NCBI GenBank assembly: GCA_964497515.1
Contig: CAZCCV010000018.1
Coordinates: forward strand, 1-48,141
Direction of reading: 5' to 3'
DNA length: 48,141 bases
DNA from: CAZCCV01 sp964497515
GTDB lineage: Bacteria; Armatimonadota; UBA5829; DTLH01
In this document: in pieces, positions 41,809 to 48,141 of the stretch
Layout: each line of letters opens with the position of its first letter
Position numbering within the stretch: the stretch's first letter is position 1
Notes under the pieces: model-generated
Database searches by the model: none
The model's input: the letters and a program-made list of their open reading frames with translations, nothing else
What the model was told of the DNA's origin: nothing
Translations under genes and position numbers: made by a program

Positions 41809-43803
41809 TCAGTCTTCTGTCGTGCGCTGTTTTTTTGCGGACGACGGTTCAGGCTCCGCCAGTCGCTTCGAATTGAAGAATTCCTCCACTTCCTCCAGGT
41901 TTGCAGTACCTTTGCACGAAGGAAGGTATCGCAAAAACTCTCTGCCATAAGATTTCTTCAGAATGCGCGAATCGAGAATCGCCACTACACCAGAATCAGA
42001 CTTTGTTCTAATCAGCCTGCCAAAACCCTGTTTGAGCCGAATCTGCGCCTGTGGCACGGCGTATTGGAGAAACCAGTCACCGCCAGACTCCACTATGGCG
42101 TCACAGCGTGCCTTGTTGATTGGACTATCCGGAGCCGCAAAAGGCAGTTTGTCGATAATAACGCACGAGAGCTTTTCTCCCCTCACATCCACACCTTCCC
42201 AAAAACTGTGAACCCCCATCAGGCAGGCATTCTTCGATTTTCGGAAATCCTTAAGAAGCAGATCGTTCGACTTTTCGCCCTGCTTAAGCAGTTTGAATGG
42301 GGTGTTGTCCTTCAGTAAATCATAGACGCTGTTTAGCATTCGGTAGGATGTAAAAAGCAGAAACGCACGCCCTTCAGATAGGTTGATCAACTCTTCTATT
42401 CGTTCGGCGACTGCTTCAGCGTACACCCACTTCTCCGAGGGAAAATCGAGATCTCTCGGCACATAGAGCAGTGCTTGTTCTTTGTAGTTGAAAAGAGAAC
42501 CCAGGACAACTTGAATGGCGTCATCCGGTGTGCCGAGTCGTGAACCGATATAACTGAAACCACCCGAGTTAGAAAGCGTTGCCGACGTCAGGATTATGCT
42601 GTCTCTTCTGCTCCAGAGCGACTCCGCCAGTGCCTGAGCAACATCCACCGGCGTCACCCGCAGACTGCAGTTTACAAACTTCCCGCTGGCTGGTTTCTCG
42701 CACCATTTGAAGTAGTTTTCGTGCTCATTGAAGAATATCCCCTTCAATTCTTCGCTCATCCGACCAAGTGAACGCCGCCAGCCGTCGATTCTGATTTGAA
42801 GGTCTTCGTCACCGTTCGTGTCTTGCTCACTTAGCTGACTGTTCAACCCTTCGAGAAGCGACATAAGCTCTGTAGCAGTCATCTCTGCCAGTTGACGCTG
42901 CTTGTCAGAGAGTGCCTCTGTTAAGAAGAACTCAGAGCGCGGAATATCTTGAAACATCGTAAAGAGCTCTTTGTTAGCAGAACCGACCATATCGAGCTCG
43001 GTCTGGGTAACAGCTATTTCGTGCTTCTTTTTTATGCGATTTAGAAGGCTTTGAACTCGATAGTTGGTGAACTCTATTCCGAACACCTTGCTCGCTACAT
43101 CCTCAAGGTGATGAGCTTCGTCGAAGACTACCATACCGTATTCCGGCAGAATAGCGGCAGTTGGATCCGACATTCTCACACCGAGGTCGCTGAAGAAGAG
43201 TGAGTGGTTAACAACAATGACATCCGAACTTGCTGCCCGCCTTCGCATACCGTAGTAGTGGCATTTCTCGAAGAACTCACATCGACGGCCTCGACATGTA
43301 TCCTGATTGGAGCATATGTCTCCCCAGTTTGGAAAGGCAAAGTCTAGTTCTGCAACATCGCCTTTGTTGGTCTTTTCCGCCCAATCCAACACCTTCTCGA
43401 AGAGAGGGTCACCGACCATTGTGATATCGGCTCTAGCCTGCTCCAACTCCCAAAGGCAAAGATAGTTCGATCTGCCCTTAACGAGCATCGCTTTGAAGGG
43501 GATATCAGGCATAGCCCGTTTCATCAGCGGAATGTCTTTTTTGATCAACTGTTCTTGAAGGTTGATAGTGTGCGTTGAGATGACAACCGGTTTGCCTTTG
43601 ACGCATTGGATGATAGCTGGGGTAAGGTATGCTACGGTCTTTCCGACACCGGTTCCGGCCTCCACCAAACAGTGTCGCCCCTCTTCTATCGCCTCGACTA
43701 TTGAGGAAGCCATTTCAATCTGCTGCGGGCGATACTCGTACCCGTCGAAGCATTGAGCAAAGGCTCCATCTTTGCCTATTATCTGTTCGACTCTACTCTT
43801 CAC
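41809..43803 (-). CDS. DinG/XPD-family Fe-S DNA helicase
   Basis: 664 aa, GTG start at 43803 (weak ribosome site). Superfamily 2 5'-3' helicase. Walker A at K55 (EAGTGVGKT), four cysteines for the 4Fe-4S cluster (C116, C170, C175, C181), the DEAH box D228-E-A-H231, and the C-terminal helicase motifs SFWEGVDVRGEKLSCVIIDKLPF and QGFGRLIRTKSDSG. Length and lack of an N-terminal exonuclease domain match E. coli DinG or YoaA rather than the Gram-positive exonuclease-fused version. It probably resolves R-loops or damaged replication intermediates. Both neighbours are on the other strand. Confidence 0.93.
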   Translation of the reverse strand: MKSRVEQIIGKDGAFAQCFDGYEYRPQQIEMASSIVEAIEEGRHCLVEAGTGVGKTVAYLTPAIIQCVKGKPVVISTHTINLQEQLIKKDIPLMKRAMPDIPFKAMLVKGRSNYLCLWELEQARADITMVGDPLFEKVLDWAEKTNKGDVAELDFAFPNWGDICSNQDTCRGRRCEFFEKCHYYGMRRRAASSDVIVVNHSLFFSDLGVRMSDPTAAILPEYGMVVFDEAHHLEDVASKVFGIEFTNYRVQSLLNRIKKKHEIAVTQTELDMVGSANKELFTMFQDIPRSEFFLTEALSDKQRQLAEMTATELMSLLEGLNSQLSEQDTNGDEDLQIRIDGWRRSLGRMSEELKGIFFNEHENYFKWCEKPASGKFVNCSLRVTPVDVAQALAESLWSRRDSIILTSATLSNSGGFSYIGSRLGTPDDAIQVVLGSLFNYKEQALLYVPRDLDFPSEKWVYAEAVAERIEELINLSEGRAFLLFTSYRMLNSVYDLLKDNTPFKLLKQGEKSNDLLLKDFRKSKNACLMGVHSFWEGVDVRGEKLSCVIIDKLPFAAPDSPINKARCDAIVESGGDWFLQYAVPQAQIRLKQGFGRLIRTKSDSGVVAILDSRILKKSYGREFLRYLPSCKGTANLEEVEEFFNSKRLAEPEPSSAKKQRTTED

Positions 43804-43970
43804 AATGAGATTCTAACCTAAGTCCAGCGCGAGGGGCAAGAAAAGGAGGAATACCAAATCTGAAGCCGAACTCTTATATGCCGAATGATTCACAATTGCA
43901 ATGTGGGGCAAACAGGGCTTAACAGATTTTACACCTGTACAGTACCCACACTTATGTTGGAGGCGACCCA

Positions 43971-45758
43971 ATGCAGCGAGTATTCTGGATAGTGACTCTG
44001 TTCTTTGCTCTTTCGATAACAGCTCTAGCACAGGAGCCCGTCGAAGAGAAAGCCGATGTGCGGCTTGACCAGAAGATTACATATCAGGCGAAAGGGAAAT
44101 TGCTGCATGATGTGCTCTCGGATCTCACAGAGCTAAGTGGAGTTGAAATGACTTGTGGCAGTTCTGCAAAAGACTGGCAGGTAAGAGACCGCAAGCTCAA
44201 CATATTTGTAAAGGACATAACGCTGGAGAAGCTCCAGAAGTCCATTGCAGAGGTGCTGCACTTCACCTGGGCGCGCGGAGTGACAGGCGGAGAGTACCGC
44301 TACAGGCTATTTCAGGATCTGCGATCCAAAAAAGAAGAACAAGCGCTCTTAGAGCAGGAGTTGAGCAAAAACGAGGCGAAAGAGTATGCCGCGCGAGAAG
44401 GGGCCATTAGTGGAATTGGCCAGGTTGGCGCAATGAGCGCTGAAGATCTCGAAGCGATAAAAGAGAGCGACCCATTCCTTTATGTTCTTGGCAAAACCGG
44501 TATCGCCAGCGGCTTAAGCGAGATGATGAACTCATCGCCGGAGGTTGCATCGGCCTTCCTCCACGGACAGGATTATTTGGCAGATTTCGCCCAGATGCCG
44601 CCAAGTTTTACTGCTGGAGCTGCCAAGTTGATACAGGGAATGCAGACGATGATGAGAACGTTCGCCCCCTGGGAAACCGACGATAATGATGGGCTTCTCG
44701 ATAACCTTGGCACGGCAAGACTTACCCTAAAAATGAATACGGAGCAAATGCAAATGATACCGGAGGCTGGTATATATCTCGGCGTGCTGATCATTGACGC
44801 CAATGGGCAATCGCCAGCCGCTATGCCACTCATAGATCCGGACTCACCGTTATCGAAGTTGGGTGGCAAAATTTTGGTAAGAGCTTTAGATGGTGAGCCG
44901 TTAGAGCTAGTAGTTAATTCGCTTATGCCCGAGATAGAAACAACTGTAAAAGAGATGCAGGGTGAACGAGTTCACCTGAAGGTTCTACCAGACGACCCAG
45001 ATTTTGAAAAACAGGTCAAGCTCGAAACTGAGAATCCTACCAAACTACAAGATGCACTGGAAGAATTGTTTAAGGTAGCTGAACTGCAGATAATCTCGGA
45101 TCACTTTGTGCACACTTCCCAGATTTTTAAATCAGAAGGCAAGTTAGGCGATGTGCTGAAATCACTGAGCAACGCATTCGATAAGATTCCAACGAAGGTT
45201 GACGACACAATCACCTTCACAGACCGCGAGTGGTATCTGAAACGCAGCTACGAAGTCCCCGAAGACTGGCTAAAGGCGTGGCGTGCAGCGGCCGATGAAG
45301 GCAGATTAACCATCGACGATAAAGCGAACATTGCGTCACTAACTGATAATCAGATCCGTGGCATTATTATGAATGAAGATGATGATAACTTCAGGCTGGG
45401 TAGGAGCACCACTGTAGTCTCATTGCGTAAGAATATACTACGTTTCTACGCAACACTCTCCGCTACGCAGAAAAGAGCTCTGAAGAGTGAGAACGGTTTG
45501 AGCGTTAAAGGTTTGAGCAATGTGCAATGGTCCCATTTGGAACTGGCACTCGCAGATCACGATATGATATCTACCCCATATACTTCCATTACTCCAACAA
45601 CCGTTTACTATGTAGCTTCAGGCGGGCTAGAGGAAATTGTAGTGGAAGGTGTGTCTGACATTGACGGTGAAATAGAGTCAATGAGCATCATAGTAACTGC
45701 CGATCCAGATGATGAGTTTATCTTTGACGAACTAGATATGGACGATGACGAGTATTGA
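43971..45758 (+). CDS. Exported protein with secretin-N0/STN-like domains
   Basis: 595 aa, ATG 43971 behind GGAGG. Signal peptide about 1-20. Residues about 30-110 form an STN/N0-like fold (ITYQAKGKLLHDVLSDLTELSG ... LNIFVKDITLEKLQKSIAEVLHFTW), the module that opens secretins and TonB-dependent receptors. A helical, Ala/Glu-rich middle follows (about 115-250). A second STN-like segment is near 350-430 (VKLETENPTKLQDALEELFKVAELQI ... LGDVLKSLSNAFDKI). No secretin beta-barrel or TonB-receptor barrel is present, and the C-terminus is very acidic (DELDMDDDEY). Function unknown; perhaps a periplasmic adaptor. Confidence 0.72.
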   Translation: MQRVFWIVTLFFALSITALAQEPVEEKADVRLDQKITYQAKGKLLHDVLSDLTELSGVEMTCGSSAKDWQVRDRKLNIFVKDITLEKLQKSIAEVLHFTWARGVTGGEYRYRLFQDLRSKKEEQALLEQELSKNEAKEYAAREGAISGIGQVGAMSAEDLEAIKESDPFLYVLGKTGIASGLSEMMNSSPEVASAFLHGQDYLADFAQMPPSFTAGAAKLIQGMQTMMRTFAPWETDDNDGLLDNLGTARLTLKMNTEQMQMIPEAGIYLGVLIIDANGQSPAAMPLIDPDSPLSKLGGKILVRALDGEPLELVVNSLMPEIETTVKEMQGERVHLKVLPDDPDFEKQVKLETENPTKLQDALEELFKVAELQIISDHFVHTSQIFKSEGKLGDVLKSLSNAFDKIPTKVDDTITFTDREWYLKRSYEVPEDWLKAWRAAADEGRLTIDDKANIASLTDNQIRGIIMNEDDDNFRLGRSTTVVSLRKNILRFYATLSATQKRALKSENGLSVKGLSNVQWSHLELALADHDMISTPYTSITPTTVYYVASGGLEEIVVEGVSDIDGEIESMSIIVTADPDDEFIFDELDMDDDEY

Positions 45759-45764
45759 TCGATG

Positions 45765-45790
45765 AGGGGAGGGTAAGGACACTCTCCCCT
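45765..45790. terminator. Hairpin between convergent genes
   Basis: AGGGGAG (45765-45771) pairs with CTCCCCT (45784-45790) around a 12-nt loop, just after the exported N0-like gene and before the end of the C39-like gene. There is no long T-run, so it is a moderate, possibly bidirectional, terminator candidate. Confidence 0.5.
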
Positions 45791-45816
45791 TCTGTCATTC
45801 ATACACAATATCGCTG

Positions 45817-47244
45817 CTAGAGCTGTTCAACACTGCCGACAGCCAACACCTGACGGTACATTCTTCCGTCGTCTCCTCTAAAGCAGGAGCTTATACCTGT
45901 CACAACAACCTTTGTGTGCACGTCTTTCAGATTGTTCTCGGACACAACTACCCTAACCCCGCGATGTCCGGTGATATCGCGAAGATTGGAGCCATCTTCG
46001 ATGTAGATGAAGCTTGACCCCTTATAGGTGACTTCGCCACACACGCGCACGAGCACGCCGATATTATTGAGTCCCTTTCCCTCGACTACTCCACGCTGTC
46101 CGCCGTTTTCTTCTGTTCGCCAATTCGTTCCTCCAAGGCTACTTAGATTCATGGCTTTTGGGGACAAAACGCGTGTGCCATCACGAAACAACTGCCCACC
46201 AGAAGTATCCAGATAGCGTTCCCCGTTAGAATTCGTAAACATGCTGCCAAACAGATTGATTCTCGTGCCGGGGACCAACTCGTGTCCCGGTCTGAATACC
46301 CGAAGTCCCGACGCGCCCTCTGGCGAACATATGTAGAAGAAGTCGCCAAAGACAGCCGTGACAACCGCACCGTGAACATTACCCCCGGTGAAATCTTCGT
46401 AGAGCTTGATCTCTGGTATTGATGGTTCGGTCAACACAACAACAGCAACTCCGTATACACCAAATGGCTGATTTGGCTTCACATCGCCAAACTCATACCA
46501 GTGAACCGATTTGTCCCAAGTGTTGTAGCAGGCATACATATTCTTGTTGCCGCTCTTTCCGTAGCCAATAGCTGTGACAAAGTGGTCGGGCACACCGTCG
46601 GCGTCGCTGTCGACCATCATTACAGCAGGATGTCCGCAGTCGATGTGGTAGCAATATTCATTCCAAAGACTACTGCTCCAGAAGTATTGATAGACACTGC
46701 ATCTACTCATCGGTTCAGTCAGCCCTATGTGGCCGTAGAGTCCATTGGCCACGTCAGAAAACCAGCTCCAGCCGTAGTAGTTGCCGTGTGAGCTTCGGGA
46801 TGTATTCATAAAGTCCGCAATACTGTCGTTTGGGTGCTGACTGCCATAAGGCAACCCTGATCGGTCCTCAATTAACAGCGGATAAGAGTCGATTGGCAGA
46901 CAATAGTCTTCATAGTTTCCCTGGCTGGAAATCATATTGTTGACTCCGGGGCTCTGAATGTTGGCGTCGCCGGGTGCAAGGTGTCCGAAACCCTTCTGAT
47001 CCCAATATCCTACGACCATTGCTGCTGCTGTGGGGCCGCATCCGTGGTGCCAGATGTATGAGGGTACCTCCACGATCAGCTTCTGGAAACTCACCGTGCT
47101 CGGAGACACCCCGGGATGCATATTGGGAGGCGGAATAGAGCCTGTGGTGCTCTGATAGTCAGCGGGGTCACCTGATGGCAAATCTACGCCACTGGCCAAC
47201 GTGCAGAGCATGCCTATCAGCAACAAGTATAGTACAGTGCGCAT
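45817..47244 (-). CDS. Exported papain-fold (C39-like) cysteine peptidase with OB-like C-terminal module
   Basis: 475 aa. The ATG at 47244 gives a clean signal peptide (MRTVLYLLLIG...) with GAGG 7 nt upstream; longer readings to 47304 bury it. The peptidase part has C69 in HHGCGPTAAAMVVGYWD, H221 in DHFVTAIGYG and N241/D244 in CYNTWDKS, a plausible Cys-His-Asn/Asp triad of the peptidase_C39_2 type. Residues about 286-475 form a two-part beta module with GLNNIGVLVRVCGEVT and FIYIEDGSNLRDITGHRGVRV, clearly related to residues 196-390 of the exported protein at 75-3281. Probably extracellular or periplasmic. Promoter and possible operators lie directly upstream. Confidence 0.82.
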   Translation of the reverse strand: MRTVLYLLLIGMLCTLASGVDLPSGDPADYQSTTGSIPPPNMHPGVSPSTVSFQKLIVEVPSYIWHHGCGPTAAAMVVGYWDQKGFGHLAPGDANIQSPGVNNMISSQGNYEDYCLPIDSYPLLIEDRSGLPYGSQHPNDSIADFMNTSRSSHGNYYGWSWFSDVANGLYGHIGLTEPMSRCSVYQYFWSSSLWNEYCYHIDCGHPAVMMVDSDADGVPDHFVTAIGYGKSGNKNMYACYNTWDKSVHWYEFGDVKPNQPFGVYGVAVVVLTEPSIPEIKLYEDFTGGNVHGAVVTAVFGDFFYICSPEGASGLRVFRPGHELVPGTRINLFGSMFTNSNGERYLDTSGGQLFRDGTRVLSPKAMNLSSLGGTNWRTEENGGQRGVVEGKGLNNIGVLVRVCGEVTYKGSSFIYIEDGSNLRDITGHRGVRVVVSENNLKDVHTKVVVTGISSCFRGDDGRMYRQVLAVGSVEQL

Positions 47245-47294
47245 TCGCCATCCTCTCGGCATTTCTATTTCGCTGCTAGCGAGCTGACACTGGC

Positions 47295-47323
47295 TTTTTA
47301 TCACCGAGACAGTGCATTGTCAA
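47295..47323 (-). promoter_or_regulatory. Promoter of the C39-like gene with an overlapping inverted repeat
   Basis: On the minus strand, TTGACA (47318-47323), a 17-nt spacer and TAAAAA (47295-47300). The inverted repeat GACA-N6-TGTC (47308-47321) lies between and over these boxes. A second one, AGACA-N5-TGTCT (47331-47345), lies just upstream. The pair may be operators. Confidence 0.55.
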
Positions 47324-47411
47324 GGTAAATAGACAAAAACTGTCTGCCTGGTGGAACATTTTGGGCGCTGGAGTCGTAAACTAAATAGCAAACCTTCCCA
47401 CCCTCTTTCCG

Positions 47412-47445
47412 CTCCCCTGCTTTCGAGCAGGGGAGTTGTTTTTTT
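47412..47445 (+). terminator. Strong rho-independent terminator on the plus strand
   Basis: A perfect 10-bp stem (CTCCCCTGCT at 47412-47421, AGCAGGGGAG at 47426-47435) with a TTCG tetraloop is followed by TTGTTTTTTT (47436-47445). No plus-strand gene lies upstream for 1.65 kb; the porD promoter is downstream. It may end an unannotated small RNA or antisense transcript. Confidence 0.85.
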
Positions 47446-47518
47446 CAGTTGTGAGAATCCCCAGTTTATGGCGGTAACTCGATAACTATCTACAGTATTC
47501 TGATTTACTCTGGCACCA

Positions 47519-47547
47519 TTGGCTTGCCGAGTTGTATATGGTATAAT
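47519..47547 (+). promoter_or_regulatory. porD promoter
   Basis: TTGGCT (47519-47524), a 17-nt spacer and TATAAT (47542-47547). Transcription would begin near 47554, about 43 nt before the ATG. Confidence 0.75.
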
Positions 47548-47596
47548 GCTCGTGATGGGGCGAGAAACCCCCAGATTACCGAGGAGAAGACACACA

Positions 47597-47911
47597 ATGG
47601 CAGATGAGAAGAACAAAGCTCAGGAGCCCGCGTGGCACGAACTGCCCAAGGGCGGACTAATGGTCGAGCCCGGAAGCGCCGAGGCCTATAAGACCGGTGA
47701 TTGGCGTACGGAACGCCCGGTCTGGGATGCTGAGAAGTGCACCAGTTGCCTCCTTTGCTGGATGTACTGCCCCGACAGCTCGATTCTGGTTGAGGATGGC
47801 AAGATGGTCGGCATCGACTACGATCACTGCAAGGGCTGCGGAATCTGCGCTGCCGAATGCCCGCCCAGGGTCCAGGCTATTGAGATGAAGCCGGAGGCGG
47901 ACTTTCGGTAG
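47597..47911 (+). CDS. porD: Pyruvate/2-oxoacid:ferredoxin oxidoreductase delta subunit (2x[4Fe-4S])
   Basis: 104 aa, ATG 47597 behind GAGGAGAAG. The N-terminal segment WHELPKGGLMVEPGSAEAYKTGDWRTERPVWD is typical of PorD/VorD. Two 4Fe-4S motifs follow: C-T-S-C-L-L-C-W-M-Y-C-P and C-K-G-C-G-I-C-A-A-E-C-P. The subunit carries electrons from the thiamine-dependent catalytic subunits to ferredoxin. The usual porA and porB genes do not follow within the 230 nt left in the window, and a strong palindrome lies 29 nt downstream, so it looks like a solitary unit here. Confidence 0.93.
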   Translation: MADEKNKAQEPAWHELPKGGLMVEPGSAEAYKTGDWRTERPVWDAEKCTSCLLCWMYCPDSSILVEDGKMVGIDYDHCKGCGICAAECPPRVQAIEMKPEADFR

Positions 47912-47940
47912 AAGCCGAATGCCGTAAGCTCCAGTTTGAA

Positions 47941-47975
47941 CAAGCCACCTGCAATATTGCAGGTGGCTTGTTTGC
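47941..47975 (+). terminator. Terminator-like perfect palindrome after porD
   Basis: A perfect 30-nt palindrome (arms 47941-47955 and 47956-47970, left arm begins CAAGCCACCTG) is followed by a short TTT. It can form a 13-bp stem with a 4-nt loop. It probably ends porD transcription, although the T-tract is weak. Confidence 0.65.
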
Positions 47976-48100
47976 GTATGCGCGAACCTCATCTTTAGCG
48001 AACCACCTCAAAACCAATCGTATTCAACGCGGACTACATCGTATTCGACCCGTTTCATACCAACCATGCATAATAATTCGGTAAAACCTGTTATAGCAGA

Positions 48101-48141
48101 GGGACTATGTCCCCTTTTTTGCAAAGGGAAAATGTCCCCTT
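48101..48141. repeat. Short direct repeat, possible REP-type element at window edge
   Basis: GGGACTATGTCCCCTT (48101-48116) and GGGAAAATGTCCCCTT (48126-48141) match at 14 of 16 positions. The first copy contains the small hairpin GGGAC-TAT-GTCCC. Similar GGGGACAT-type motifs are found near REP-associated tyrosine transposase genes in diverse bacteria. The element runs off the window, so identity is provisional. Confidence 0.45.

Overview
The window looks like chromosomal DNA of a free-living bacterium of moderate GC content. I would guess an Armatimonadota-like lineage, with low confidence, because no rRNA is present. The hints are an S-layer homology protein, a VanW protein, large exported proteins with OB-like and secretin-N0-like modules, a GlnR-like regulator beside glnA, and a FabL-type reductase. 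Signal peptides, SLH, lipoprotein and alpha-2-macroglobulin proteins indicate a complex envelope. All calls come from reading the sequence and its translations; no database search was run.

Layout. 1-6.5 kb is an accessory segment: an exported multidomain protein ending in a probable caspase-like (clan CD) peptidase, a lipoprotein, then a type I-C cas4-cas1-cas2 adaptation module with a one-spacer CRISPR array. No interference genes (cas3, cas5, cas7, cas8) are visible. cas4 appears to carry a one-base frame disruption just upstream of cas1. The array sits against a long hairpin in its leader. 6.5-10 kb holds, on the minus strand, mscL, an atypical OmpR-type regulator coupled to glnA, a small zinc-ribbon protein with a CsoR-like inverted repeat upstream, and an RsbW-like kinase. 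10.3-22.2 kb is a plus-strand surface-polysaccharide cluster: wecC, two methyltransferases, a Wzx-like flippase, a Wzy-like polymerase, three glycosyltransferases and dTDP-sugar genes (rmlA-long, an rmlC-like cupin, rmlB). wecB, rmlD and an initiating transferase are absent.

22.2-27.2 kb (minus) has a SPOUT RNA methyltransferase directly behind an unusual GH78-like rhamnosidase with a 200-residue basic low-complexity tail, and a FabL-like enoyl-ACP reductase. 27.5-30.6 kb (plus) has murA overlapping an mreB/mbl gene, then an SLH protein. 30.6-38.9 kb (minus) has hemL and a tight trio: a multispanning membrane protein, a thioester-containing alpha-2-macroglobulin and a VanW protein. 39-47.3 kb is mixed: an MDR oxidoreductase, a BON protein, a metallophosphoesterase, a CheY-like receiver, a DinG-like helicase, an exported N0-like protein and an exported papain-fold (C39-like) protease. 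The protease's C-terminal module is related to one in the first gene of the window. The right end has a solitary porD-type ferredoxin subunit between strong hairpins, then a short direct repeat that may belong to a REP-type element.

The most noteworthy items are the stripped-down CRISPR adaptation locus with its leader hairpin, the exported caspase-like protein, the rhamnosidase with a histone-like tail, the macroglobulin-membrane-VanW operon and a strong plus-strand terminator with no gene in front of it.
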